The notes under the pieces were generated by a model. The model saw only the letters and a program-made list of their open reading frames with translations. It made no database searches and was not told where the DNA came from. A stretch of DNA of 64,000 bases from assembly GCA_037178855.1 (NCBI GenBank), contig JASJZC010000004.1, forward strand, positions 5,890,001-5,954,000, given 5' to 3'. The stretch is from Oscheius sp. JU75. Lineage: Eukaryota > Nematoda > Chromadorea > Rhabditida > Rhabditidae. The number at the start of each line of letters is the position of its first letter. Position 1 is the first letter of the stretch. Shown piece after piece: positions 32,801 through 46,405 of this stretch. A program made the translations under genes and the position numbers.

Positions 32801-34575
32801 TTCAAATGAAACACAGCTTCTGGACAACATAATTCGCTCGCTTTTGTTTCGTGGTGATGCGCGTAAGGACAGAAAAGGGCATAACAGTCCCTCACCTGTT
32901 TCATGAGATCCCAGAGACGACCCGGCGTGGCCACGAGAATCTCCGGCTTCTGCTTCTTCATTACTCGGATCTGCTTCTCCTCGGCCAGTCCTCCCACAAT
33001 CGAAATTACCTGAGATTTCTTTTTTCATGAAAAAAAAGATAAAATACCTTGAATCCAGCCGCCTTGGCAAAGACATTGAACGTTTTGAGAATCTGAACAG
33101 CCAGTTCTCTCGTCGGGGCCAGAATTAGAGCCCTCGGGCCATTTCCAATCCTCTCCTCCCCGAGAAGCCTCGAAATTGCCGGGATTGCGAAGGCTACGGT
33201 CTTTCCGGAACCCTAAATTTAATGTTTGTACTAAAAAAAAGTTTTAATCCCGTACCGTCTCGGCGGTCCCCAGAATGTCGAGACGATCGCGAACGGCTGG
33301 AATTAAGACGGCGTCCTGGATCGGGGTCGGGGTAGAAAATCTGACAATTTTTTTTTTAAATTTGAAAATGGCCTACTTCAGCTCTTTTAGCGCCGAGAGG
33401 ATCATCTCGTGCAGATGGAACCGGTCCCAAGCTGACAGATCTACTTGGTCTAAAATTGAGGGGTTAATGGTTTAAAAAATGTGATGAAATACCAGCAGAT
33501 TCATCGTCTTGGACAGCCTTTTCTTCATCTTTTTCTTTTAAAGCAACCTGGAAAAGAGAAGAATATTAAGAGATTTTGAGACGATTTACGTGTTGAAAGT
33601 ACTTTCAAGACGTCTTTTCGAGCCTTACTACCTAAAATAAAACACTAACAAGCTTATATGTTTTCATCCAGCTGAATTGGATTGGACCTAATCCTTTGAC
33701 TAAGTTGCTGGCTATATCCAGATTCCGGAACTTAAGACATACGCACCAACAAAAGAAAACCCTCATTTGTAGCAGTATTCTAGTCAATGTTCTCGCGTTG
33801 TTATGCTATTTAAATACCAATGTCTGTCACATTTTCAAGTGATTCAAGTGATTTGAACAAAAAGGTTTGCTGTTGTTCAACGTAAGTAAAGTCAGGACGC
33901 TACGTGAGAGACAAGCTTCTACGGCGTCGGAAATCATTTTGATAGTACTAGGCTCGGTTTTTTTGGCTGTTTGACTATTTTGAGAGCCTGCAATCTCTTC
34001 AGCCGATTGCACAATCCGGACAAATAGACTCCGCAAACTGATCATACCTTCTTTTTCTTATCTACCTTCTCCGTCTTCTTGTTCTCGACAACCTTCGTCT
34101 CCTTCGACGCTTCCGGCTTCTTTACATCCTTCTCGCTCTTCTTCTTCTGCAGTTTTTCATCTTCTAAACTTACAAAAAATGCCTACCTTTTTCACTTCCG
34201 GCTCCTCTTCTTTCTCCTGCTCGTCTTCCTCTTTTACAGACGTCGTCTTCTTTCTTTTCTTCTGAAGAAATCCTCATTAAGATAACTCCAAAGTATCCCA
34301 CCTTCTTCTTTTTCTTATCCTCCTTCTCTCCCTCCTCCTCTGGCTTCTTGGCCTTCTCCACAGCCTTGGACTTTGTGGCCTCTACCGGCTTCTTCTCCTC
34401 CTTCTTGCCCTTCTTTTTCTAATAAATTTTCTTATCCGATAGTAAATACTGTTACTTTTAACGTATCCGGCATAATTTCCTGAAATCCGCCGAGAAATCC
34501 GAAATTCTCATCGTCGAAATTGGCCGTAAATTCGGCATCTTTCCACTGGTCCTCGGCTATGGAAATCACTGGCAT
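26839..34575 (-). CDS. ddx24: DDX24/Mak5-type DEAD-box RNA helicase
   Basis: Nucleolar RNA helicase of large-subunit ribosome assembly. Eighteen exons from 34456-34575 to 26839-26967 sum to 726 residues. The N-terminus ([11 protein letters not shown]) is followed by a lysine-rich low-complexity region in short exons. Core motifs: FSTPTPIQ (Q), ETGSGKT (I), APTRELAVQ (Ia), [12 protein letters not shown] (Ib), IDETDRM (II, DETD instead of DEAD), SAT (III), TLIFTNS (IV), [13 protein letters not shown] (V) and HRSGRTAR (VI). The Lys-rich C-terminus matches DDX24. The intron 29113-32895 is 3.8 kb and houses another gene. The intron 28781-28806 is only 26 nt, which the reading frame requires. The start follows ATCCAG. 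Confidence 0.9.
29731..31880 (+). CDS. Membrane-anchored decarboxylase-like pseudoenzyme (group II PLP fold)
   Basis: Nested in the largest DDX24 intron, opposite strand. Exons 29731-29831, 29872-30379, 30419-31266 and 31307-31880 give 676 residues. Residues 6-30 are one membrane segment ([20 protein letters not shown]). A Ser/Lys-rich linker of ~130 residues follows, then a full aromatic-amino-acid-decarboxylase-like domain ([55 protein letters not shown]). The PLP-pairing HVDAA motif reads HVMAH, and the Schiff-base NPHKW motif reads LPYHS. Catalytic Asp and Lys are thus gone, while the stacking His in SECHPTVEK remains. The conserved core argues for a folded non-catalytic protein. Alternative acceptors at 30406/30418 differ by four codons. 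Confidence 0.85.
31881..32735. other. Intronic spacer 3' of the decarboxylase-like gene
   Basis: An AATAAA polyadenylation signal lies at 31920-31925. Beyond it no gene, tRNA or repeat is recognised up to the TIR scrap at 32736. Confidence 0.5.
32736..32764 (+). mobile_element. Solo terminus of the MITE family
   Basis: GAGTATATTCCATTTCCAAC plus GAAGAG matches the left end and flank of the nested MITE at 21547 with two changes. No partner end was found nearby. Confidence 0.6.
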
Positions 34576-34751
34576 CTGGATAAAAATTTACTGCTTCTTG
34601 AATCAAAATGGTGAGAAAGGTAAGAATTTGGAAAATACACTATTTTGAAGAAAAAAAAGTACAGTAAGAGTGAGCATTTTTAATCGCGAAAACAAACAGA
34701 TAACAAGGAGAATTAACAACAAAAAACGTAACAAAATAACAGGCTTTTCCT

Positions 34752-37700
34752 CTATTCGGCTTCGATTTTCTGTTCCACGCCTTTCCTGGCAATCTGAGAG
34801 AGATATTTGAGCGAGAAGCGGTTCTGATCGGCCCTGAAATTTGTATTTTTCGGTAGAAGAAGTTAAGAAATACGTCTTGGAAATGAGCTGCGAATGATGG
34901 GCGACAATTTGCTGGAGTCCGGTCAAAATGGAGACGTCGGTTCGGCCTTTAAGCTTCATCCCGTGGATATGAAGGACGGAACGGATCCAGACCTGTAAAA
35001 TAGGGGTTTACGAGGTGTTTAGGTAAATTGTGACTTGAATCTTTCCGGCAATTCTTAGCAGAATTAGGAAACAGGTATGTACTGTAAAGCTTAGTGTAAA
35101 CGCAACATGTTACTACGAAACAATAAAAACGAAGGTCTAGTCAAAAAGGACCATTTTACTGCTTTTTCCAGCTTACTCTTTGACGATAAGTGTGCCGGGC
35201 GTTACTACTCCGTGGAGCCTCTAATTTTACTGTTACTGTAAGTTTAGTTTTTATTGTGGTAACTGTTCCTTCTTCATCCTAACATAGTCGGCTAAAAGTT
35301 CGATTCTCTCGCTTTTCTTATTCTAATTTGTTATTAGTTAATTTTTCGTTCAAAATCATCTATGGCTCAATCAGAAACAATCTATTATACTATCCCCAAA
35401 TAAAATTGGGCTGAAACTGACCATATAGAAGTGTACATGAGGAGAATTCCAGACCACGGAATCATTGACCATCCACTTGAGCAGCTTCTCCGCGTAGGGG
35501 ACTGGCAGCGAGCTCGAGACCAGTGAAACTGAAATACGTTTTCTAATATAATAATTTCAAAAACTGACTTGATTCGACCGGTGTCGCCTCCAGAGCCTTC
35601 TGGATGAGAGAGGAGTCGTTCAGTCGGAGCGCTCCCATCAGGGCTGGGGCAAAGTCTCCGAGGGAAATCAGGCTAAAAAAAGGTTTTTTTGTCAAGAAAA
35701 TAAAAGAAACAAACTTTTTAACCATAGTCGGCGAAGTCTGACTGTCCAGCTGGAAGGGGTCGAACATGCCCACAGTGTCCAGGGAATAGAGACCGACACC
35801 TTCGGAAGAGCAGACTCCGAAGCGACGACCTGCAAATTGAGTTTTTGTTGCGAGATAGGTAAAGGGAAGAGCCATCAACACTGTCAAATTCTGGCCAACT
35901 AACTTGTAGAAAGGGTAGTGTTTTTTTTTTTAGAGAAATTAGCTAATTTTCCATTTACCCCGCGAACTAAATTACTGCATCTTTTATCTGTATCTCGGTA
36001 ATGTATATACAAAAGTACGCAAATCCCCGACCGGGGAGTTTTTTTTTGAGTATTAGACAACGTTTCAGCAGACTACGTGGTATAGTTTGACCGTGTTTTC
36101 AAGCTAGAAAACTTGCAAAAAAGTCCTACCTGTCGGACAGAAGCCCACATTATAGACAGCCATCTCAGGTCTGGCTCTTCTCTCTCCAAGGTCCGTGTGC
36201 TTCGAACCCGGCAGCTGAATGGCTCGGCGATGGCTGACATCCTCCTCGGAATCGCTGTCATCAAACAGTTTTATGTTACCGAATTCCGTGAAGTTCCTCC
36301 TGTTGATGTCGAGCTAAAATTAGGTGATGAGGGCTTTTCGCCCCGAAATAAGGCTCACCACAACGCCATCAAAGCTCTGATTTTCGGTAATTTTGAACTT
36401 TCGGAGCAGGATTCGGTCGGCGACCGAATAGAGACAGACAAAGTTCGATTCTCCTCCCAGAATTAGCAAGGCGCTGTCGGGAGAGAAGGCCATCGTCGTG
36501 AAAGATCTGAAAGTTGATTTTTTGATTTAAAAGTCGAGAAAAATAGTGCTTACTTGCTCTGTTGTGACTTCTCCTTCATAATCTGCTCGTTCTGGAGACG
36601 GCCGGCATCCAGGTCTAGCTTGGCCTCGATTGTTCCGACTGGGGTGAGCTGAATGTGATCAAAATTATATGATTTTGCAGCAGTTTCAGTCGTCTATTTT
36701 CTAGGACGGGTATCAAGTATCAAAAAGTGCCTTCGCTCGCTGAGCTCGGCTCGTTTTTGTGAGTCAAAGCTCTAGGTTCGATTAATGTATGAAATAGAGG
36801 TTTAGTTGCCATTCTGACATGTTCTTAAAGACGACTATTGATACGTGATCGTAAAGAGGAACAAGCGGAAAAGTTCGGATTCTGTGCTGGTCCGGATACC
36901 TACATGGAACGAATCTTAAGAAAGATACTTTTGGTGAGCACTTCCTGTCTGATATAACAATACGTAAAGCTAGGAAAACCATTGGAACATTGGCGGGAGG
37001 AACGGAAAGAAAAGTAGGTACAACAATTGACATTCACCATTGTAGAATCAAGAAAAGACTAAGCACTCACATCATCAGCCCGATAGAAGGAGACAGTTGA
37101 ATCGAGGGTGAGTGTGGCCAAGAGCAGTCCACATGGGGAGAAGGCGACACAGAGAGCTTCCTGTGCCAATTCCTGGGTCTCGGCACTCGAATCCACCACG
37201 TTCCACACTCTGACAGTCCTGTCCCAACTGGCTGACGCGAGCTTGTTTCCATGAAGAGAGATAGCCGAGATGTTCGATTGATGACCGGCCAGGATGTCCA
37301 AGAGGCGGCCATTTTCCATGCTCCAGATAAAAATCTAGATCATTCTTGATATAAAACAAGAGAAATTAATGAGCTCACATTGTAGGCTTCCTTCCCGGCA
37401 GCACAGACGATATCTCCTCGATTGTCCACGGCGAGACTGCCGAGCTGGGTCGGTTCCGGGCAGACCAGGGTTCGGAAATTACGGTATCTGAAATAGAATT
37501 AGCCAAAAAAGGTGGAAAGATCAAACCTTTTCATGTCGTGAGCCCTGACGGTACCGTCGAGAGAGGCGCTCAGAATGACCTTGCCGCTTTGGGTCCAACA
37601 GACTGCTGTCACGGAAGAGGTGTGCTCGTCGAAAGTCACGGTACAGAAGGAATTGCGGCTGTTCCAGACTTTTACCTAGTTTTATGTAGGTTACGGGGTG

Positions 37701-40028
37701 AAAATGAATAATACCTTTCCATCCTCGGCTCCGGTTGCCAGAAGTGCGCCGTCTGGGCTGAACTGACAGCTGCTGACTCTCTGCGAATGGGACTGCTGCT
37801 TCATCACGTAGGTCTCTGACTGCCATTCCCAAACCTGAAGTCGAGGGTTTTTGTAAGCTTGGATGCACCACACATTTTTAATCAATTTGCAACAATTCTG
37901 TAGCTCATTTTTATGTGTAATTTGTCTGATCTTTTGTAGCTTTCGGAAACCAAAAAAGGAGGAGATCCCAGCCGGAATGCCCCGAAATTCAGGCCGAACA
38001 AAACGCTATGCTTCACGAAACTCAAATACGATGTACTATTACAGTTTTCAATAACAAACTCGATAGAATCCTACGATCAAAATGAGGCAAAACTGGCGCG
38101 TAATGACGGTAACTTATCGCGACGCTCTAATGTAGTTCCTGGAAGGACATTCACTGACTTTTCCAGGGACAAGTTTCGCTATATTCTCAGATTATTTCGA
38201 CTAACTTTTACTCTATTACTTTTCAGAAAGGTTTAGGTTTCACATAGCCTTTCTCACTAGTTTTAGAGGTACAAAACACTACAAAACACTCAAAAAAAAA
38301 ACTCACGATAAGCTGAGCCGAGGTCCCCTTCCCACATCCCAGAGCAATCCAGTCGCCAGTGTTGTTGAAGACGGCCGTCTGGACTTCCATTTCCGAGACT
38401 CTAAACCCCTTTTTTATCGAATTTTTACCAAAAATCATGCCTGAGATTGTGAATAAGGGAGAAGGAAGGAATCTCGTGGAGGACGAAGACGCCATTGCTG
38501 AAGGCGGTCACCAAAATGTTGCTCTTTGTGTGGAAACGGGCTGCGGTGACGGAGATGGCCTGTTTTCCTGTACCTGCGGATTCGATCACGGAGAAAGTGT
38601 TGGTCTTTTCGAAGTAGATCCTCGGAATCGGGTCTTCTTCTCCTCCTTCGGGCTTCTTTACGTAATCGCCCTCGAGCAGGTCATCGGCTGTGAGAGAACA
38701 GCTCCAATGAATGCAGAAGCCGCGAGCGTCGACGGAGATCAGCTGAAAACTTGGCGTGAACGACCAGTATTGGGAGGGTATGGGAAGTTTTATGGGTATA
38801 TTTGAAAGGTCGCTAGAGGTACAAAAGTTTCAGTACGGGGACTGGAAGGAGCCGAAAAAACTTGAAAAGCTGATTCCTGAGAGCTATCTTCAGCTGGAGA
38901 AAACCAATTCAACTACTACAGGTGGGACCTTTGAGCAAAGAATAGAACTGCCGCTGCCGTGTTTTATCATGAGATTTTATGACAAGAAACCGGCGAATTA
39001 AACTGATGTTTTTTTAACTGAAAAGGTTCACAAAATGAGAGTAAAAAGTGTCATAGCTCGTCTGAGTTCTTCTACAGTTTTGTTCAAGTTTGCGTCTCTT
39101 TTGAAAGAATTTACGAGTCGCGAAAAACTACAAAGAGATAGGTAGGATAAGGGGATCATAAAAGACACTATCCTTCACTGCTTACCGTAGTTGCCAGAAA
39201 TCAGGATTCTAACCATATACCAAACAATCTCAAAATGTCCAAACTCACATCATAAGACTTCTCCAGGAATTGCACTGCGATAACTGGACCCTTATGTGAT
39301 CCGAGGCTCTGAATGTAGAAGTTCTTCAGTTTTTTGCTCGAGACCAGTCGGATTCCTTTGTCCTCGCTTCCACACACAACCAATCTGAACCATTCTTTAG
39401 GTCAAACCCATAGAAAAGGGCCCACTTTCCGTCATGTGACCAGTCCAGAGTGGTGACAGTGTCGGCTGAGACGTGGTAGGTGCTCCGAATGTGGAATGGA
39501 TAGTAGGCATTCTCGGTGAAGGCCGAAATTTCGAAGATTTGGAGATCGTTATCGCGGCAAATGGCCACATTCCTAGACATTTTTGGAGGGGAAATTCAAA
39601 AATTTTACTTTGAATCTGGGGAGAATCGCATCGCCTTCTGTTTCCTTCCATTTCTGAAGCTGAATATCGTCATCTCCGTGCTCAGATTTACATAGAACAC
39701 GTAGCCGGCTGAAGTTTTTTTTTCAAAAATGAAAATGGCTCAAAACTTCTTATTTACCCTCATTAGCTGCGATCAAATGGGCTCCATTTGGGCTAATCTC
39801 TAGGGAGATGATATTGTGATTGGACTCTATGCATAATGTCCGGGATAAGTTGCTGAAAATGACCATATTTAGGCAAAAAAATTAAAAGATAACTGACTTT
39901 CTAAGGTCAAAGACAGAGATCTTGTTGCCGACGGGACTGTAGACCGTGAAGCCGTCCGGCGAGAAGGCCACATTGCCGTTCCGATACACGGAGCCGACCA
40001 GGTTTGAGAACTTGAAGTTTATATCCAT
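34752..40028 (-). CDS. pwp2: PWP2, WD-repeat subunit of the UTP-B small-subunit processome
   Basis: Nucleolar scaffold of 18S rRNA processing. Nineteen exons from 39898-40028 to 34752-34833 sum to 866 residues. The N-terminus FKFSNLVGSVYRNGNVAFSP then VYSPVGNKISVFDLRN is the PWP2 signature. Typical propeller strands follow: DGKVKVWN, SASLDGTVRAHD, RYRNFRTL, IFIWSMENGRLLDILAGH, ASASWDRTVRVWNVVD. The Utp12-type C-terminal domain (MFDPFQLDSQTSP; ALRLNDSSLIQKALEATPVE; SLPVPYAEKLLKWMV) is complete. Donors at 39897, 35568 and 35421 are GTCAGT, and the intron after 38441 is GC-AG. The ATG lies ten bases after a TTTTTCAG acceptor. Confidence 0.93.
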
Positions 40029-40687
40029 CAGAGGTTCTCTGAAAAACATGGATTGCTGCTTTCGTGTAGGATCTGGTGAAGGTAATAGAGAGAGAGAGAG
40101 CTGAGGCCATTAACTAGGAACTTTTGCTAGGAAAAGGTACGAGCAATTCGGGGAGAATGGAATACTAACCGTTGAAAAACTAATGGTTCGACGTTTCTAG
40201 ATAATTAGGAGTCTTCTCAATGCCTGTGAGGAAGATTCAAGAAAAAAGAACTTAGCTTTCCCTACTTCTCACAGGAAATTCATATTTTTGCCATTTTGTT
40301 GCCTCTGTCTGTAACGTACGCGTTTGGAAAAAGAGGTTAAAATTGTGGAGAAAACGTAGCACTCTCTAAGAAAGTTGAAACGAAATATTCAGAATTGGGC
40401 CCAAACGCAAATTTGCGTACGGAAGGGCCAATTTTATTTCCAGTCAATTGAAACGCCTTCCTCTTCTCCCTTCGATTTTTCTGCTCGCTATGCTAAATTT
40501 TTTTTATAGAAAACATTGTAATGGACTCTTCAGAGTGGCTTCGAGCCAAAACATTGCAGAAAACCGTGGCACGTGAGCCCAAAAAATGACCTTATTAAGA
40601 CAACTCGTGATCACCTGTTTTCAAACTTTCTTCTCTATTTTACTTTATTTTTTTGTTTCAAAAGACCCTTTCCAGTGCATTGGCTGC
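40029..40687. other. Divergent intergenic region between PWP2 and CHIC
   Basis: 659 bp without a supported gene. A short open frame begins ATG at 40521 but has no recognisable domain. CCCTTTCCAG 10-20 bases before the CHIC ATG may be a trans-splice acceptor. Confidence 0.45.
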
Positions 40688-42241
<1,554 letters not shown>

Positions 42242-43242
42242 GCTTATTTTTTTGTGAAATTTCTCTCGCCCCCGGTCCCTGTACCTCATCCACATCTCAG
42301 TGAACGACTTTAAAAGTTTTAAACCTAGACCCTATTGTCCTGCAATATTTTGTATAATTCAACTAGTCCCTGGGTATTTCCACACACAGCTTTTTGTATA
42401 CCCTTTCCCACTCAGAAAACAGGTAGTTTTTACACCATGTTGTGTGCAGAATAGTCTCTTTCCCCTATCAAGCTTTACCCGTTCTATGTTGCTATACTTC
42501 GTTGTATATATGCATTCAATAAATGTGATTTTGGGGCAATGGGACGAGAAAACTGGTTTGAAACCAAGATAAGTTACTAACACGGCTGAGAACAATGAAA
42601 AAATAGTTGATTTTGGGAGAGGTTTGACCTGGAAAAAATAGTGGAAAGTGATCATTTTACTTGGAGTTGAAGCGGCTAGTAGTTACGTCAGTTTTCGACA
42701 CTTTTGGAAAGAAATATGCACCTTTTGGCAGATTTCCACATATTTGTAATAAATTTGATTTTGTCCTCACCTCTTTCACTGAAGTTTTATATAGCCTTTT
42801 TCAAACTCCTAGTGATTGTCTAGGCATCCTCGTGACCAAACATAGGTTCTGGAATCGATTTCGAGCTGGCTGCAGACTGGAAAGTGGTAGAACCTCCAGC
42901 AAAAACTCGCAGTCAGTAGGGGGTGTAATCAGATACGATCCGACTACGTAAATACATCGAGAAGAAGCTTTGTAGTTGTACAAAAAGAACAAGTGGGATA
43001 CACTTGCTTGTTGGTCGTGTCATATATTTTTTTTTTCTTCCTCAAACCCAGTCTATCAGCGAAATAACGTACGCAGAACGCCCAAATTTTTATGTAGTGA
43101 CAAAAAATAGACCATTGAACAGGGCAAAATCAATGAGTCGCGACAATTCTTCGTAGATCTTTGGAACTAGTCCAATTTGTATCACTTACCCCAATATCTT
43201 TGCTCTTTTCTTTAAAAAATCAAGCTATCTACGCAGTTTCAG
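42242..43242. other. Intergenic, 1 kb, no gene seen
   Basis: Only the CHIC polyadenylation signal and short ORFs without domains. The right end finishes with GCAGTTTCAG abutting the SBDS start codon. Confidence 0.5.
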
Positions 43243-46200
43243 ATGTCAAAAAACATCAAAACACCAACAAATGTCAAGCTGCTGACGAATGTTGCCGTCG
43301 TCAGAATGAAGAAGATCGGCAAACGCTTTGAGATTGCCTGTTACAAGAACAAGGTCGTCAATTGGAGGAATAAGACGTATTTTCTTGATCTTAAAGCCCC
43401 GGAAAATGAAAATTTAGTGAAAAAGACATCGATGAAGTCCTCCAGACGCCGATGGTCTTCACGAACGTCTCGAAAGGACAGCTGGCCAAGAAGGACGAGC
43501 TCATCGCCGCCTTCAACACTGAGGATCAGCTGGAAATTTGCAAACTGGTTGGTTTTTGAAATTTTCTTGCAGTTAGAACCGATTTTTAGATTTTAGAAAA
43601 GGGCGACCTACAGGTCTCGGACAAAGAAAGACAAGCTGCTTCTGATCAATCGCTCAAAGAGGTTTGATTTTTCGAGTACGACTGACAGATAAGAAAGAGC
43701 AGTATAGATGTTGATGACAAATGTATAGAGATATTCTAGCGTAGACAGGGTAGATTGGCAGGACATGGTATAGGTTGAGTTTGACAGACAAGCTGGCAGA
43801 TAAGATCGGGACGAGTTTACTGAATAAAGATGGACAGAGTCTAACAGAAGAGTGACATATGGAGAGAAATAGTACAGAATATGGATAGGGAAAAGCAGGA
43901 GGTATGAGCAGATGACAGCCAAGAGTCTTGCCAGATGGACCAATAGTAGGTAGTAAAATAATGAAAGTTACACATGTTCGTAAACAGTAAGGCAATGCTG
44001 AACAAGGGTAGATGTAGAGCTCGGGCAGATTGGCAGCAGCAAGATGAAATTGGAAATTAGACAACAATTCACCAGATTGATAGAATCTGAATGAGCAGCC
44101 GTAAATGAACTATACATTTTGACAGAGAGAGCTGAATATCTCATCTTTTCCAGGTTTCCCAGCTAATTGCCGCGATGGTCGTCAATCCAGAAACGAAGCG
44201 TCCGATTCCACCGAGCGTCATCGACAAGGCCCTCCAAGAGATCCACTTTTCTCTGAAAGCCAACAGAAGCACAAAACAGCAGGTAAAAATCCACTTTGTC
44301 ACCTTAAAAAACTACAAACTTTGGGCCCTGGAAGCAGTCCCAAAGCTGCGTGAGATGATGAAAATCGAGAGGGCCAAGATGAGAATTCGTATCTCGATGC
44401 CCGCCAAGGATGCCAAACTGCATCACTCCAAGCTCAAGGGGCTCTTTGCAGAGCTGGAAGTCGAGGATTGGGCAGAGAGTGGTCTGGAAATGGTGAGCTT
44501 TTACCATCTTTTCTTTCTTAAAAAAAATATCAATTGGCCAGATTTGAAACACTCAGAAACTCCAGGAAAATATTATACAATCAACTATGTGCTTTTGCGT
44601 GTTTCTTCTGATAGAATCTGGAGGCTTAGGTAAATTGGCGCAGGACTGGAAGTCCCGGGATTAATCAAACCGTTCCAAGTTCAATCCCCGTTTCGACCCA
44701 ACCATGTCTCCCACCCTTTCATAGCTCGGCAACTTGGTACGAAGTAAAAGCGTTGCTAAAGAAGGCCTCTCTGGTAGTACCTGCAAAGCTGTATCATCAA
44801 AAAAAAGTATGCATGAGTAAGATCCCACACAAGGTTGTCAGGACCCCTGGCATTGCTTTTTAGAAGGAAGCTTACGGCCAGTGTTTGCCCAAACATTTGC
44901 AGTTTCCAGTAACATTCCCTTACTAAATGTCTAGGAAACCCCCCAAATTATACTTTCAAACCCCCAAATAAGAGAACACGTCTTTAGAAACTTTTATTAA
45001 AGACTTTTCTGTGCTAGGAGAGGAGCCTAGACGGCTAACTTCTGCAGGAGATCGAGGTCCTCGGCCGAGGAGGTGCCAGTACTGTTGCTGGTGCTACTAC
45101 GAATGTCGAGGAGCTGTCCAATGCTAGCTGGGGTGGAGACAATCCTATTCGGGTCCAGGTAGTCTGAATCCACTTCTTGTTCGTCGGTCTCACTGCTGCT
45201 GCTAGGACGGAGATTCATCAGTCTGATCTTGACTTCTTGAACATCCAGCGGCTGCTGCTGGCGATCGAGCTGGCGACGGGACTTCTCGGTCCACTGCTGC
45301 CTGCCAGAGCCCGGACTCACCGGCTTCTTCGTCGACATCGGGGTCTTGTTGTGGCGCTCACGCTGCTGACGACGGACTATCTCCTCCAGGCTCGTCTCGG
45401 CAGCCGAATCCGGACCAAAGAGTTTCTCAGTCAGATTGTCCTTCTTCTCGGTAGCAGTGGGCCAGAGATTGTCTGTGAGCTGCTCGCGCAGATCGTCCTC
45501 AGCTTTCATCATCAGCTGCTCCTTTTTTGGCGGCTCCAGTTGTCCCGTTGTCGTCCTCAGCCGGAAGCGAATCTCGTATGTATATCGGATTCCAGGCGGA
45601 CCACAGCTAGCCAGCTCCAGGAACTCGCGGACGCAGTTATCTTGGGAAGAGCACATCGGGTGAACTAATTGGAGTCTGCTTCTTTTATTCAAACTCTTCT
45701 TAGAATTTTTTTTCCTCTAAAGGAAAGTTTGCGATTATTTGTTGAAATGATTGGCTTCTATTAATCTTCCATTTCAGTCCGTTTCCTCACGGTTTGGTCT
45801 CGTTCGAAATAGTCGCAAAGGATTCGAGACAGGAGGCTTACGCAGCAACAATGAATGTGTCAATAGAGCTCCATGTCTGTCTGAACATGCGGCATTGTTT
45901 CTCGTTCTGCGGACGTCTTAAAGCGCCTCCCTAAGTGCTCCTTTGCTTGATTCCGATGGTCTCGAAAAGATTGTTTACTAAGTATCAGAGATATTAGCCG
46001 ATAAAAATTGTACGGATGCCTGAACAAAAGATCTATATAAGGAAGAGTATCTGCTGTTTTCTAGTTTTTGTCAAAGAAAAAAAGTTGGAAAGTGGAAGAA
46101 TGCTTTTTCGCTAACATGTCCAGTGGTTTTCCGCACATGTTTTCCTTTTTTCACGCTAAATCGTGCTAAAAATTGGTAGACCGAATAAGTACAAACCCTA

Positions 46201-46405
46201 GAAAACTTGAAAAAGATTCACGCAATACAGTCATGATCATTCTTTTCTACCCTCACACTTATCCTTCCATTTTCAGGTTGGTCTAATCGAGCCCGGCAAC
46301 TTCCGCCCCGTTGACGAGTGCGTCCGCAACGAGACTCATGGTCACGGACGTCTCGAGATTCTCAGCCTTAAAGATGTCGTCGAGGGCGAATTTGAAATCT
46401 CATAA
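43243..46405 (+). CDS. sbds: SBDS ribosome maturation factor
   Basis: Cooperates with the GTPase EFL1 to release eIF6 from nascent 60S subunits. Exons 43243-43376, 43418-43547, 43590-43661, 44154-44282, 44325-44492 and 46277-46405 give 253 residues. Domain [21 protein letters not shown] and [16 protein letters not shown]. Domain [21 protein letters not shown]. Domain [19 protein letters not shown]...[17 protein letters not shown]. Between exons 4 and 5 a 42-nt stretch begins CAG|GTAAAA but ends TTTGG|GCC. It is either a GT-GG intron or a 14-residue in-frame insertion absent from other SBDS proteins. The last intron (1.8 kb) contains a gene on the other strand. The ATG directly follows TTTCAG. 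Confidence 0.95.
43670..44060. repeat. Degenerate GACAG-rich tract in SBDS intron 3
   Basis: Imperfect repeats of GACAG, AGACAG and TGACAGAT recur every 10-25 bases. Similar tracts occur at 15120-15370 and 59260-59560. There is no fixed unit length. Confidence 0.5.
44626..44700 (+). repeat. tRNA-derived element in SBDS intron 5
   Basis: Plus strand TTGGCGCAGGACTGG (A-box-like) and AAGTTCAATCCCCG (B-box-like) are spaced as in a tRNA, but the stems are incomplete. Confidence 0.5.
45027..45656 (-). CDS. Nested gene of unknown function in SBDS intron 5
   Basis: An uninterrupted 209-residue frame on the strand opposite SBDS. The N-terminal part [19 protein letters not shown] then [18 protein letters not shown] looks globular. 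The rest is charged and low in hydrophobics: [16 protein letters not shown], a basic [10 protein letters not shown] stretch, Q-rich [10 protein letters not shown] and a Ser-rich tail [20 protein letters not shown]. Codon use is GC-rich and unlike the surrounding intron, supporting a real gene. An AATTAG nine bases before the ATG could be an acceptor, so upstream exons cannot be excluded. No family is recognised. Confidence 0.62.
   Translation of the reverse strand: MCSSQDNCVREFLELASCGPPGIRYTYEIRFRLRTTTGQLEPPKKEQLMMKAEDDLREQLTDNLWPTATEKKDNLTEKLFGPDSAAETSLEEIVRRQQRERHNKTPMSTKKPVSPGSGRQQWTEKSRRQLDRQQQPLDVQEVKIRLMNLRPSSSSETDEQEVDSDYLDPNRIVSTPASIGQLLDIRSSTSNSTGTSSAEDLDLLQKLAV

Noticed and set aside
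45177-45668. 163-codon frame antisense to the nested SBDS gene
   Set aside because: Shadow of the Ser/Gln/Arg-rich sense frame; leucine- and arginine-rich without a family.
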